Positions 5,844-15,075 of a stretch of DNA of 24,488 bases are shown here, piece after piece (position 1 is the stretch's first letter; every line of letters starts with the position of its first letter). The stretch is from JBKHJA01 sp046538375 (GTDB lineage Bacteria; Acidobacteriota; Aminicenantia; Aminicenantales; Aminicenantaceae), in assembly GCA_046538375.1 (NCBI GenBank), contig JBKHJA010000026.1, positions 1 through 24,488 of the forward strand, written 5' to 3'. The position numbers were made by a program, and so were the translations under genes. A model generated the notes under the pieces. That model saw nothing but the letters and a program-made list of their open reading frames with translations, ran no database searches and had not been told where the DNA came from.

Positions 5844-7979
5844 TTAATACTGCGGTTCGATTCCCATGTTGTAAAACATGAAAGCGTATTTATCGGCAGT
5901 CTCCTCGATCCTTTTGGTGGTGCTGCTGGCCCCATGGCCGGAACGGGTTTCAATGCGGATGAGCACAGGGTCTGGACCGGAGTGTTTTTCCTGCAGGGTA
6001 GAGATAAACTTGAAGGAATGAGCGGGAACCACCCGGTCGTCGTGATCAGCAGTGGTGACCAGGGTGGCCGGATAGGAAACCCCCTCTTCGATGTTGTGAA
6101 GCGGCGAATAGGAGTAGAGATTCCTGAATTGCTCCTCCTTGTCGCTGGTTCCGTATTCCACCACCCAGCCCCATCCCACAGTGAACTTGTGGTAGCGCAG
6201 CATGTCCATGACTCCCACCGCAGGCAGAGCCACTTTGTAAAGATCCGGGCGCTGGGTCATGCACGCGCCCACCAGAAGACCGCCGTTGGAGCCGCCGGCG
6301 ATGGCCAGCTTATCCCTGGAGGTGTATTTTTCCTGGATCAGATATTCGGCAGCGGCCATAAAATCATCAAACACATTCTGCTTGTTCAAAAGCATCCCTG
6401 CCTGGTGCCATTCCTCGCCGTACTCCCCTCCTCCGCGCAGGTTGGGCTGAGCATAGACTACCCCGTTCTCAAGAAGTACAATTCGGGTAGGGCTGAAGGA
6501 TGGAACCAGACTGATGTTGAAGCCGCCGTAAGCGTACAGGTAGACAGGATTGCTGCCGTCCTGTTCCAGCCCTTTTTTATGGACGATGAACATGGGAATC
6601 TCGGTCCCGTCCTTGGAAGTGTAGAAGACCTGATTGGCCACATAATCTTCAGGATTGAATTTCACCTCGGATTCATGAAAGACCTCTGACTGACCGCTTT
6701 CGATATCATACTTGTAAATATTGGACGGGAAGGTGAAGGAAGTGAAAGTATAAAATGTGATGTCATCTTCTCTCTTCCCGTAGAAACCAGAGGCTGTTCC
6801 CAGAGCGGGAAGTTCGATCTCCCTCACCAGTTTTCCAGTCAAATCATGCTGGAAAACCTGGGTGTAGGCATCTTTGAGGTAGCTGCAGAACATTTGTCCG
6901 CCTACTGTGTTGGCGCCGCGAAGCACATCCGGTTTTTCGGGAATAACGGTCTTCCAGTTTTCTTTTTCCGGTTGTTCCGGATCCACCAGAACAACTCTGT
7001 AGTTGGGAGCGTCGGTGTTGGTGTAAACCAAAAATTTATGTCCCACATTGTCAACAGGATAATTGTTGTGTTCGAATCCGGTGATCAAGGGTTGAAAATC
7101 CATATCTTCTGTGGAGAGATGTTTATAATACAGCTCGTTGCCGTGGGTCCCCTCAGATATGATCAAAAACATGTATTTCTCATCTTCTGTGACATCCACA
7201 CTCTTGTACCTAAAGGGATGTTCGGGGTCCTCATAGATGAGGGAATCTTCTTCTTGAGGATCGCCCAGTCTGTGGTAAAAAACTTTCTGGAACTTGTTCC
7301 GCTCGGTCAGCTCCTTTCCCTCTTCCGGCTCATCATAGCCGCTGTAGTAGAATCCATGGCCGCGCCAGGCAGCACCGGAAAATTTTACCCACTGGATGCG
7401 GTCAGGCAGTTTTTGCTTGCTCTCAATCTCCATCACTCCGAGCTCCTGCCAGTCAGATCCCGCTTCAGAGCGTGAAAAGGCCGCATAGCGGTTGTCTTTA
7501 GAAAACCCCACCAGGCGGATTCTTATGGTGCCGTCTTCAGCCAATTTGTTGGGATCGATGAACACCTCCGGCTCTCCATCCAGGCCTTTCTGAATGTAAA
7601 TCACCGACTGATTCTGCAGGCCATCATTCTTGTAGAAAAAGTAGTAGTCCCCTGCCCTTAAAGGCGAGGAGTAACGGGGGTAATTGTAGACTTCGGTAAC
7701 CCGCTGGAGAAGCTCTTCCCTGAAAGGAATACTTTCCAGGTAGGAAAAGGTGAGCTGGTTCTGTTCTTCGATCCATTCTGCCACTTCTTCCGACTGTTCA
7801 TCTTCCAGCCAGCGGTAGGGATCAGCCACTTTGGTGCCGAAGTAGTCATCCACAACATCCACTTTTTTGGTTTTCGGATAAGTGAGTTCCGGCTGGGCCT
7901 TTTCTGCCTGTTTTTGACAGGCTGGAATGAAAACAATCAGCGTAAGGGCCATGAATAAAGCGGAAACTTTTTTATGCAC
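5844..7979 (-). CDS. Prolyl oligopeptidase (S9A), predicted lipoprotein
   Basis: The 711-residue serine peptidase should cleave short peptides after proline. Residues 1-21 form a signal peptide ending in a lipobox-like IPAC, so C21 is probably lipidated and the enzyme anchored in the cell envelope. The N-terminal region (YPKTKKVDVVDDYFGTKVADPYRWLED) and the seven-bladed propeller are family-typical. In the C-terminal hydrolase domain the catalytic triad is Ser in GGSNGG (about S564), Asp in DHDDRV (about D647) and His in SGHG (about H682). Length matches the family. The GTG start at 7977-7979 is supported by GAGGAGG 5 bases upstream. The stop lies within the palindrome TTAAAGCTTTAA (5836-5847). 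Confidence 0.95.
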   Translation of the reverse strand: MHKKVSALFMALTLIVFIPACQKQAEKAQPELTYPKTKKVDVVDDYFGTKVADPYRWLEDEQSEEVAEWIEEQNQLTFSYLESIPFREELLQRVTEVYNYPRYSSPLRAGDYYFFYKNDGLQNQSVIYIQKGLDGEPEVFIDPNKLAEDGTIRIRLVGFSKDNRYAAFSRSEAGSDWQELGVMEIESKQKLPDRIQWVKFSGAAWRGHGFYYSGYDEPEEGKELTERNKFQKVFYHRLGDPQEEDSLIYEDPEHPFRYKSVDVTEDEKYMFLIISEGTHGNELYYKHLSTEDMDFQPLITGFEHNNYPVDNVGHKFLVYTNTDAPNYRVVLVDPEQPEKENWKTVIPEKPDVLRGANTVGGQMFCSYLKDAYTQVFQHDLTGKLVREIELPALGTASGFYGKREDDITFYTFTSFTFPSNIYKYDIESGQSEVFHESEVKFNPEDYVANQVFYTSKDGTEIPMFIVHKKGLEQDGSNPVYLYAYGGFNISLVPSFSPTRIVLLENGVVYAQPNLRGGGEYGEEWHQAGMLLNKQNVFDDFMAAAEYLIQEKYTSRDKLAIAGGSNGGLLVGACMTQRPDLYKVALPAVGVMDMLRYHKFTVGWGWVVEYGTSDKEEQFRNLYSYSPLHNIEEGVSYPATLVTTADHDDRVVPAHSFKFISTLQEKHSGPDPVLIRIETRSGHGASSTTKRIEETADKYAFMFYNMGIEPQY

Positions 7980-8006
7980 TTTTGCCTCCTCTCATTGATT
8001 CTCTAT

Positions 8007-8035
8007 ATTATAAGCCATATTTTTCTGAAGATTAA
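8007..8035 (-). promoter_or_regulatory. Possible promoter of the prolyl oligopeptidase gene
   Basis: TATAAT (minus strand, 8007-8012) has a weak TTAATC -35 candidate 17 bp upstream (8030-8035), overlapping the stop of the hydrolase gene. The predicted start would leave a leader of about 22 bases before the GTG at 7979. The -10 box is perfect; the -35 box matches only three of six positions. Confidence 0.35.
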
Positions 8036-8793
8036 GAATGTTGGATGATGAAATCCGATACCAGATCTAACATTTTCTGGAAGTGTTCCGGCTGGGAATA
8101 AATGTGATCCGCTCCCTCTATGATCTCCAGCCGGCAGTCTGAAATCATGCTGGCTGTCTTCTGGCTCTGCTTGAGGGGTACGGTGACATCCTTGCTGCCG
8201 TGCGCGATCAAGGTGGGGATTCTGATCTTTTCAGCGGCCTTATGACCCTGGATATTCGCAGAATCCCGGAAGAAGGAATAATTCAGGCGGCGTTTTTTTC
8301 CCTCCACATCCGTGAGAATGGTGTATCCCTTTTCCCGCCACACCTTGATCTCTTCCTGTCTGGCACTGGACGTTAGGAGGGCTCCGTAGTCTGAGACCGG
8401 AGATTTTAAGGCCAGGACATAGAGATCATCTGTCTTAGAAGCGGCGATTAGTCCGGCCATTCCTCCGAAACTGGATCCGAAAAGGCCGATTTTCCCCCAG
8501 CCCGATTCCTTCAGAAACTGAACGGCCTTCCACACATTATCCACCGCTTCAGAAATTGTTATGTCCTCGAATTTTCCTTCGCTTTCCCCGTGGCCAAAAA
8601 AATCGAACCGGAAAGTGGAAATATTATGGCTGTTCAATATTTTCTCAAGCTGCAAATAAGTGCGGCCGTCCTTGCTTCTGAAAAATCCGTGACAGAGAAC
8701 AATGACCGGCCTCTCCTTTTGAGAAGTGGGATTGGACAGGATTCCCCAGAGCCTGAGTCCCTGTGAGTTCCTGAAAAATAATTTCTCTTTCAT
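8032..8793 (-). CDS. Alpha/beta hydrolase (serine esterase/peptidase-like)
   Basis: A 253-residue single-domain hydrolase. An oxyanion-type VIVLCHGFFRSKD follows the first strands. The nucleophile elbow is GSSFGG (S108 from the preferred start), the acid is D202 in HGSKDVTVP, and the base is H230 in GADHIY. The FDFFGHGESEG segment is typical of dienelactone-hydrolase or acyl-esterase-like members. No signal peptide is visible, so it is probably cytoplasmic. The ATG at 8791-8793 has GGGGAAAG just upstream. An ATG ten codons earlier (8821-8823) has no ribosome binding site, so I chose the shorter form. The stop lies 52 bases before the prolyl oligopeptidase start. Substrate unknown. Confidence 0.88.
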   Translation of the reverse strand: MKEKLFFRNSQGLRLWGILSNPTSQKERPVIVLCHGFFRSKDGRTYLQLEKILNSHNISTFRFDFFGHGESEGKFEDITISEAVDNVWKAVQFLKESGWGKIGLFGSSFGGMAGLIAASKTDDLYVLALKSPVSDYGALLTSSARQEEIKVWREKGYTILTDVEGKKRRLNYSFFRDSANIQGHKAAEKIRIPTLIAHGSKDVTVPLKQSQKTASMISDCRLEIIEGADHIYSQPEHFQKMLDLVSDFIIQHS

Positions 8794-8943
8794 TCTTCTT
8801 TCCCCGCCGTTGTGATCAATCATACAAAGGCATCCAATGAAGTGTCATATGCAGAAACGTAGTGATGTGGAGCTTCATTTTGCCTGTAAGGAGATTATAT
8901 ATACCATACGAAAAAAACGAGATCAACGCAAAGCAGCCAGCCT

Positions 8944-8973
8944 TTGACATCTTTTTTGGTCATAATTTATAAT
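8944..8973 (+). promoter_or_regulatory. Sigma-70-type promoter of the cysteine-cluster gene
   Basis: TTGACA at 8944-8949 and TATAAT at 8968-8973 are both perfect hexamers, with 18 bp between them. Transcription should start near 8980, giving a leader of about 55 bases to the ATG at 9035. Confidence 0.75.
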
Positions 8974-9034
8974 GCCTTCCCGTGGCAGGGTTGGCAAATG
9001 AAAACCAATTTCTTATCTTTCTAAAATATAGAAG

Positions 9035-9550
9035 ATGTCGTACGTGCCCTGGAAACTGGTCAAAAGCTGGGCCTGTCTGGCCTGCGGCCGATGCTGCCGA
9101 AGATATTCCATCAATCTCTCATGGAAAGAGTATGAACACCTAAACAGGTTCTGGCCTGACAAAGTGAAAATAAAAAACAAAAGGCCTTACCTAAAAAAAC
9201 GAAGAGACGGCCGGTGCGTTTTTTTGCAGGGGAAACTGTGCTCCCTGCAAATGTTGAAAAGCAAACCCTTCGCCTGTAAGCTGTGGCCGTTTAAGATCTT
9301 ATCAGAACCGGACGAGATGGATAAAGACTTTGAGGGACTGTATCTCTATAGAAATAAGGAATATTTTGTGTATATCAATCCCCAGTGTTCGGGAATCAAT
9401 CGAGGAAATCCCAGGAATCTTAAAAAAGCCATCCAGGAAGTGATCAGCATCTGGTCCGGTTCAAAAAGAGCTCAAATTCATTCCACCAGTCAGGCCCGCT
9501 CTCAGAGGTACCTCCATCTGCCCCAGGCTGGCGAAATCCTGGATACATAA
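9035..9550 (+). CDS. YkgJ-family cysteine-cluster (zinc/iron-chelating) protein
   Basis: The 171-residue protein has the family motif CxxCxxCC near the N-terminus (C14, C17, C20, C21 in CLACGRCC). Further cysteines lie at C61 (GRCVFL), C69 (KLCSL), C81 (FACKLWPF) and C118 (PQCSG). PF03692 proteins of this type bind a metal through these cysteines; their biological role is mostly unknown. No signal peptide or membrane segment is visible. The gene has its own strong promoter, but the ATG lacks a clear Shine-Dalgarno sequence. It converges on the S9D peptidase gene with only 12 bases between the two stops. The last 30 residues are low in conserved character. Confidence 0.88.
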   Translation: MSYVPWKLVKSWACLACGRCCRRYSINLSWKEYEHLNRFWPDKVKIKNKRPYLKKRRDGRCVFLQGKLCSLQMLKSKPFACKLWPFKILSEPDEMDKDFEGLYLYRNKEYFVYINPQCSGINRGNPRNLKKAIQEVISIWSGSKRAQIHSTSQARSQRYLHLPQAGEILDT

Positions 9551-9562
9551 AAGCGGCTTTTT

Positions 9563-12103
9563 CTATTCTTCTTCCAGCCGGGGATTTTTCACGTAAGTGT
9601 CAAACCACTCCAGCCATCTGGCCCACAGGTCCATATACGTTTCCCTGCACCGGGGGCCGTGGGATTCAAAGGGGTAAATGTAGAGCACGGCTTCTTTTCC
9701 CAGGCCGGTGAGGGCGTGGATCAGCCGCTCGGATTGAATGAGATAGGTTCCAGAGTTGTTGTCCTGGGCCCCGTGGTACATGAGCAGGGGAGTATCTATG
9801 TGATCCGCGTAAAAGAACGGCGACATTTCCAGGTACAAATCCTGTGCCTCCCACAGAAACCGCTGTTCATTCTGAAAAGTGAAGGGGGTGAGGGTCCGGT
9901 TATAGGCTCCGTCTCCAGCGATTCCCGCCTTGAAAAAAGGCGAATGGGCCAGAAGGTTGGCGGTCATGAAAGCACCGTAGCTGTGTCCTCCTACCCCTAT
10001 TCGGTCAACATCCACATATCCCATTTTGTCCACCTTCCGGATGGCCGCATGCATGGAATCCACCAGATGGGCAACGTAGTTGTTGTTGTATTCTTTTCCT
10101 TTTCCGATGATGGGAATATCCGGCTCCACCACCGCATAACCCCGGGTGAGCCATATTTCCGAGGCATTCCGGTAGTTCAGGTGAGGGAAAGCTTTGTGGT
10201 TCCTCCGGCGGATGGCTGCTCTCTGGTAGTCCTTTTCTGACTTGAATTCCTGGGGATAAGCCCAAAAAACAGCGGGCACTTCAGTCCCCTCCTGGTAGTC
10301 AACAGGAAGAGTGATCCGTGCCTGGATGGTGACCCCATCCCGGCGGGTGAACTCAAAATCAATCCTCCGGCAGTCCCCCACTTCAGGGAAAGGATCCTGA
10401 TTTTGGGTGAGCAGCTCCAAATCCCCGTTCTCTTTCCACAGGTAACTCTGGGGAAATAGATTCAGGGATTCACGGCTGATGATCATCCGGTTTATGTCCC
10501 TGTCCAGGGGGATGAGCGGACGGTCATAGAACTGTTCCGGGCTCTCGAAGACCCTCAGTTTTTTTCCGGTCTTTATTTCTACCTTGTCCATAAAGGGACA
10601 GGGCATAAAATTCTCTTTATACCCTTCCCCCTTGAGATAAACCGCCTGCTTGTCCGGGGAGAGAAAGGCATACAGGATGCCGTTTCCGGTCCTTCTGGTA
10701 ACGATCTCCCCAGGAAGATTGACCGCATCTTCAGGATCAATGTCCTTTACCAGATCATACCGCCTGGGTTTTTTCCCGGTGAGATCAAAGGCTGCTATGT
10801 GCTGCGTTTTTCCTTTTCCCTGTGTTTCTGTCAGGGTGGCAAAAGCATAACCGCCTTCCGGCGAATAGCTCACCTCGCTGAAGGCTTCCTCGGCGGACAC
10901 CAGAGTTTTGGCCTCTTCCATATCAAAAGGAGGAGCCAAAAACATAAGCCGGTCTTTTCTTTCGGCTTCCTGTGCTCCGCTTTCTTCATCTTTTTCCTCT
11001 TCCTTCTTTTTCTCCTTCCATAAAAAGGTCAGGCCTTTGCCGTCCGGCCGCCAGGCCACCTCCCGGGGGAGGTCCTCTTCCGCCCTTTGTCCTCTTCCCC
11101 GCACCGCGGTTTCCTGAAGAGGGATGTGGCGGATAGTGGAGAGAATCTTACCCTCCCTGTTCATGACCTGGAGCTTTCGGGGAAAATCCCGGTAGCTGAC
11201 AATGTAAGAGAGAGGCTCTACCACTTTTTCAGCCAGAATATAATTTCCGTCCGGGCTGAGGAAAAACTCCAGATACATCCCGGGCTGGCCGATCTTTTGG
11301 GGAGCTTTTCCCGGAGTGAGAAGGGCCATCTGGGCGGTGTTGTAATAGCGGAAAAGCTCTTTGTCCAGGGGAGTCCTGAGCAGAAAGGGATAGGTCCGGG
11401 TGGGGTTAGGCTTTTCCCGGGTGCTCCGGATTATGGGAGCTGAAGGAATGGGGTTTCCCTGGGGTTCTGGTCCTCTGTCTTCAGGAACAAGAAGGGTGAT
11501 CACAGAACCATCAGGTGTCCACTGGAGCAGTCTTGAGGCCGCTGTCAAAGGCCGCCGCCATGAGGGGCGTCCGGCCAGGTTGGCCATCACATATGCTTCG
11601 CTCATGGGCTCTGTTTTTCCTGTTTCCACATCAGCCACCCACACCCGGGATCCTTTTTCCAGATGGGCCAAAAAGGCAATTTCTTTTCCATCAGGAGACC
11701 AGGTCATGTCGGAAACAAAAATTCCCAGGGGAAGCTCCACCTCCCAGCTTTTTCTTTGCTTGAGCGAATAAATTTTCAGTCGTTCAATCCCGTAAGTGGA
11801 AAGCCGCCATTCCCTGTTCACTTTAGGGCAGAACTCCAGCATGGCCAGGCGGTAGGTCTTCTGGGCCATCAGCTCAAGGGATGAAAAATAAGAACGTACG
11901 GGAACGAGGAAATGGTCTCCGTCCGGGCTCAAGAAATCAAGAACATCGTAGTGACGGTCCCGGGTGAGAATATCCTGCACCGGCTCAGGGGGAAGAAGAT
12001 AGGATTCTTCGTACTGATTCTGAGCTCTGAGAAAAAACGTGCCGCAGCAAACCACTAACCCTGCCAGGAAAATAATTAGAATATGTTTCCGTCTGATTTT
12101 CAT
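9563..12103 (-). CDS. S9D (glutamyl endopeptidase-like) serine peptidase, secreted
   Basis: The 846-residue peptidase has an N-terminal signal sequence or anchor (residues 1-27, ending LRAQ). It also has a long beta-propeller half with repeated SPDG segments and a C-terminal alpha/beta hydrolase domain. The catalytic triad is about S708 (GGHSYGAF), D781 (GAQDNNSGT) and H815 (ESHGPR). The segments VFWAYPQEFKS, GAYNRTLTPFTFQNE and DNNSGT are characteristic of the plant chloroplast glutamyl peptidase group (S9D), which cleaves after glutamate. A highly charged insert (KEKKKEEEKDEES, about residues 365-395) interrupts the propeller. ATG start with GGAGG 5 bases upstream and its own promoter. It probably degrades peptides outside the cytoplasmic membrane together with the prolyl oligopeptidase. 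Confidence 0.92.
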   Translation of the reverse strand: MKIRRKHILIIFLAGLVVCCGTFFLRAQNQYEESYLLPPEPVQDILTRDRHYDVLDFLSPDGDHFLVPVRSYFSSLELMAQKTYRLAMLEFCPKVNREWRLSTYGIERLKIYSLKQRKSWEVELPLGIFVSDMTWSPDGKEIAFLAHLEKGSRVWVADVETGKTEPMSEAYVMANLAGRPSWRRPLTAASRLLQWTPDGSVITLLVPEDRGPEPQGNPIPSAPIIRSTREKPNPTRTYPFLLRTPLDKELFRYYNTAQMALLTPGKAPQKIGQPGMYLEFFLSPDGNYILAEKVVEPLSYIVSYRDFPRKLQVMNREGKILSTIRHIPLQETAVRGRGQRAEEDLPREVAWRPDGKGLTFLWKEKKKEEEKDEESGAQEAERKDRLMFLAPPFDMEEAKTLVSAEEAFSEVSYSPEGGYAFATLTETQGKGKTQHIAAFDLTGKKPRRYDLVKDIDPEDAVNLPGEIVTRRTGNGILYAFLSPDKQAVYLKGEGYKENFMPCPFMDKVEIKTGKKLRVFESPEQFYDRPLIPLDRDINRMIISRESLNLFPQSYLWKENGDLELLTQNQDPFPEVGDCRRIDFEFTRRDGVTIQARITLPVDYQEGTEVPAVFWAYPQEFKSEKDYQRAAIRRRNHKAFPHLNYRNASEIWLTRGYAVVEPDIPIIGKGKEYNNNYVAHLVDSMHAAIRKVDKMGYVDVDRIGVGGHSYGAFMTANLLAHSPFFKAGIAGDGAYNRTLTPFTFQNEQRFLWEAQDLYLEMSPFFYADHIDTPLLMYHGAQDNNSGTYLIQSERLIHALTGLGKEAVLYIYPFESHGPRCRETYMDLWARWLEWFDTYVKNPRLEEE

Positions 12104-12165
12104 GGAGTCCTCCTTATAGGTTGAATGGAAAGAGATTTTTCTGGTTATTCACAGGCGAGTAAATA

Positions 12166-12194
12166 TGTATATCACAGGAAAAAATGTAAGTCAA
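12166..12194 (-). promoter_or_regulatory. Sigma-70-type promoter of the S9D peptidase gene
   Basis: TTGACT (minus strand, 12189-12194) and TATACA (12166-12171) with 17 bp between them. Transcription should start near 12158, about 55 bases before the ATG. This makes the peptidase independent of the methyltransferase cluster upstream. Confidence 0.65.
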
Positions 12195-12227
12195 AAACAG
12201 AATTTAACTCGCATGAAATGGTGAGCA

Positions 12228-13673
12228 CTACCCTTTCTCTGCTCTGACCACAATTTTGTGGATCTCATCCTTCACTTTTCTGGAAAGAGGCTCGGGTTTG
12301 TGTTCCGAAACAATCTGTTCGATCCTCTCAGCAGCCCTGTCCGCCAGAGACTTAGCCCCCTTTTCCGCCCAGGGCGGGTAACTCTCTCTTTCGAAAAGGT
12401 GAGGGTACCACCGTTCCTGGTAATGCCTGACAGTGTGTCCGGTGTTCAGGAACTGACCCTGAGGCCCCACCTGAGCGATCACATCCAGGGCCAGTGTCTC
12501 ATCGCTGACCTCGAATTCCTTGATGTAGCCCTTGATCCAGCTCACCATTTCCTCGCATATGGCCAACTGGACTAAAGAAAAGGTAAGACCAGACTCCAGA
12601 TATCCCAGGTCATGGATGATATTGCCTCCTGCCAGCGTCTCCACCACCAGGGTTAAAGCCGCTTCGGCCGCAGCCTGCTGATCCACGATCTTGGCTTCCG
12701 AAGCCCCAGCTATAGAGAACATGGGAAGTCCGTAAAAGTGCGACACAGCCTGAGTTATAGTCCGTTCTGGCTCAGCGTAGGAGGTCACCAGAGTGCGCAT
12801 ATCAAAAGTCCCTCCAGGGGGCATCCCGGAAGCGATGACCGGAGCTCCTTCTCTTTTCAACTGGGCAAGAACCAACCCCGCCAGAACACCGGCATAGTCA
12901 AGAGCCACAGAGCCTGCAGGAGTCACCGGGCTGGTGAGGGCCGCGGTGGATGAGGGAAGATAAAGAGAAGGAAGATTTTTCGAGGCCAGGTAAAGAAGTT
13001 TCTCCAGAGCCTCTTTGTTGTGATGGATTCCTGAAACAGCGTTGATATAACAGGCAGCCAGAGGCCTCTCCCTCAATGCCCGGGCACCTCCCGCAACAGC
13101 CTCGGCCATCTCCACAGCATCCACACAGCCCCCCAGCTCATAGGTGACGTAGATGATAGGTTTGGTGGTGTGATTGAGCATGGCTTCCATCTGGTAGCGG
13201 TCAGCAATGGCGGTGTTGACATCCATAGGGAGAAACATGGACATCACAAAGTCTATATTTTTGAGATGATCGCACAGGATGGTTCCTTCCACCACATCTT
13301 TTAACACCGGCTTTCGGCGCATGCCGTCCCTGTGGTCAATGATGTTCAGGCAATCCGATCCGGGTCCGTAGAAGCAGCGGTGCCCTTCCACTCTCATGGC
13401 AGGACTGCCGTTTCGGTCATAAAGAACCACCTGTTTAGGCGAGCTGTTCAGGGCTTTTTCTACCATGCCTGAAGGAATCCGGGTCATGTTGTCATGGATG
13501 ACTTTGGCGCCTGCTTTCTTAAGCATATCCACCGCTTCTTGAAGCTCCAGGCGCACTCCAATGCGTTCCAAAATCTCCAAACTGGCTTCATGCATTCTGC
13601 GGCACTGGCTCTCTCTGAGCCGTGGAAAATTAAAGCTTTGGTCTGCCTTGTCTTTTTTTATTGTATCTGCCAT
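12228..13673 (-). CDS. MttB-family (non-pyrrolysine) methylamine/betaine methyltransferase, copy 1
   Basis: The 481-residue protein is a member of the trimethylamine methyltransferase (MttB) superfamily, a TIM-barrel enzyme that passes a methyl group from a methylated amine to a corrinoid protein. Visible family segments are FYGPGSDCLNIID (101-113), SSTAALTSPVTPAG (241-254), GAPVIASGMPPGG...DMR (276-293) and SIAGASEAKIVDQQAAAE (320-337). The frame is open throughout with no internal TAG, so there is no pyrrolysine. Characterised members of this group act on glycine betaine, proline betaine, carnitine or gamma-butyrobetaine; the substrate here cannot be read from sequence. The AAAGGAG site lies 7 bases before the ATG. 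It follows the MFS gene by 24 bases and is likely cotranscribed with it. Confidence 0.92.
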   Translation of the reverse strand: MADTIKKDKADQSFNFPRLRESQCRRMHEASLEILERIGVRLELQEAVDMLKKAGAKVIHDNMTRIPSGMVEKALNSSPKQVVLYDRNGSPAMRVEGHRCFYGPGSDCLNIIDHRDGMRRKPVLKDVVEGTILCDHLKNIDFVMSMFLPMDVNTAIADRYQMEAMLNHTTKPIIYVTYELGGCVDAVEMAEAVAGGARALRERPLAACYINAVSGIHHNKEALEKLLYLASKNLPSLYLPSSTAALTSPVTPAGSVALDYAGVLAGLVLAQLKREGAPVIASGMPPGGTFDMRTLVTSYAEPERTITQAVSHFYGLPMFSIAGASEAKIVDQQAAAEAALTLVVETLAGGNIIHDLGYLESGLTFSLVQLAICEEMVSWIKGYIKEFEVSDETLALDVIAQVGPQGQFLNTGHTVRHYQERWYPHLFERESYPPWAEKGAKSLADRAAERIEQIVSEHKPEPLSRKVKDEIHKIVVRAEKG

Positions 13674-13697
13674 ATGAAATCTCCTTTCAGGAATTTC

Positions 13698-14957
13698 CTA
13701 GAGTTTTTTATCTTTTTTCAAAGCTGGAGACCGCTTCTTTCCATACTTTCGCCTGATAAAAACGGCAGCCAGGAATCCAAGTATGCAGAGAACGGCGATG
13801 AACAAAAAGAAATATCTGTACCCCAGCGCTCCCGGATAGCCGTCCAGGAGCACTCCTCCCACCATGGGCATGAATGCATCTGGAGTATAACCAACCATGG
13901 AGACTACCCCGGTAGCCGTGCCTGTGACAGCCAAAGGAATACCCCCTTCCTCGATCAGGGCGAAGTAAACTCCCCGAAGAGCGAATATGGCCAGAGAGGC
14001 TACGGCTGTGTTGATGATCAGAATCAGGACCAGATTCGGGCTTCCCGGAGTCAAAACAAACACAGAAAAACTTATGATCAGGATGACAAAACACCAGGCG
14101 CAGGTCTTGGAAGCACCAATTCTGTCACTCAGGAACCCAGCGCCCAGGGCGGGCAATGGCTTCAGCCACATCTTGCCCACCGCCAGAGCTCCGCCAAACA
14201 CCACACTCATCATGAACACATCCGTGGCATAGGGCGTAAAGTAGTAGGCACCCCAGTAAGCACTGTAGGCCGCCAGGATAACCACAGATATCAACCATAC
14301 CACCGGCATTTTGAGAACTTTGATGATATCTTGAAACCCGATTCTCTGCCGGTCTTTTCCTCTTTTCCAGCTCTCTTTGCCAGAATGAGAGAGAGAAAAC
14401 CAGGCCATGATTCCCAGTAAAATACAGGAGATGGAAAAAAGAACAATCACCCAGGATAAGGCGATATCTCCGCTTCCCAGTTTGGCAAACACGGCCAGGA
14501 AGGCCGTGGAAGTCACCACTTCCGAAATACCCCGGCCGCTTTCCAGAATGCCAAAAGCACGTCCCTGCTCTGAACTCGGAGCCCAGCTTCTGGTGGCTTT
14601 GATGAGAGCAGCCCAGAAAACAAAGGTGATGCTCACTCCCCAGAATGCATGCACGGCAATAGACATCTCATAGGAAGGGAATGTGGCAAAATACAGGCCG
14701 GCAATCCCCGTAGAGATTAAGGAGATAGTCAGCAGTTTTCTGGGAGAAACCCGGTCAGCCAGCCATCCGCCGGGGAAATACACCAGCATGGATATTGTTC
14801 CGAACACGCTCATCAGCACTCCCAACTGGGTGTGATTCAAGTGCAGGGCCTTTTGTAAAGGAATGTAGTAGACTTCCCTGAGGAAAGGCAGAAGGTAGAT
14901 TATGCCGCCAGACATGCATAAGCATGCCATCACCAGCCAGCGCCGGAAAGAACTCAT
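13698..14957 (-). CDS. MFS transporter within the methyltransferase cluster
   Basis: The 419-residue membrane protein is predicted to have 12 transmembrane segments. The MFS loop 2-3 motif is visible as GGWLADRVSPRKLL (63-76). A basic cytoplasmic loop (about 195-215) separates two six-helix halves, and the C-terminal tail is polybasic (RRKYGKKRSPALKKDKKL). Position between two MttB-family genes suggests that it imports their substrate or exports the product; this is inferred from context only. No good Shine-Dalgarno precedes the ATG. The 118-base gap to the upstream methyltransferase gene contains TTGACA, but the nearest TATATA is only 9 bp away, so a separate promoter is unproven. Confidence 0.9.
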   Translation of the reverse strand: MSSFRRWLVMACLCMSGGIIYLLPFLREVYYIPLQKALHLNHTQLGVLMSVFGTISMLVYFPGGWLADRVSPRKLLTISLISTGIAGLYFATFPSYEMSIAVHAFWGVSITFVFWAALIKATRSWAPSSEQGRAFGILESGRGISEVVTSTAFLAVFAKLGSGDIALSWVIVLFSISCILLGIMAWFSLSHSGKESWKRGKDRQRIGFQDIIKVLKMPVVWLISVVILAAYSAYWGAYYFTPYATDVFMMSVVFGGALAVGKMWLKPLPALGAGFLSDRIGASKTCAWCFVILIISFSVFVLTPGSPNLVLILIINTAVASLAIFALRGVYFALIEEGGIPLAVTGTATGVVSMVGYTPDAFMPMVGGVLLDGYPGALGYRYFFLFIAVLCILGFLAAVFIRRKYGKKRSPALKKDKKL

Positions 14958-15075
14958 TTACAAAACTCTATATAATGACCCTATGTCAAGAAAGCTGGCA
15001 GCCTGAATGGGCATATTCACTTTGATGGGAGGCATTCATGAGCTGAGTTCAGGGATGTTTATGCAGTGGAGCTAA

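Noticed and set aside
5934..6689. Long open frame on the plus strand, 251 codons, antisense to the prolyl oligopeptidase gene
   Set aside because: It is a by-product of codon use in the real gene on the other strand. The predicted protein shows no family motif and no ribosome binding site, and the opposite frame carries the full catalytic triad. The same holds for the antisense frames inside the S9D, helicase, MFS and M14 genes.
14958..15075. Separate promoter for the MFS/MttB copy 1 pair
   Set aside because: A TTGACA is present, but the only nearby -10-like hexamer (TATATA) is 9 bp away, too close for a functional pair; not reported as a feature.
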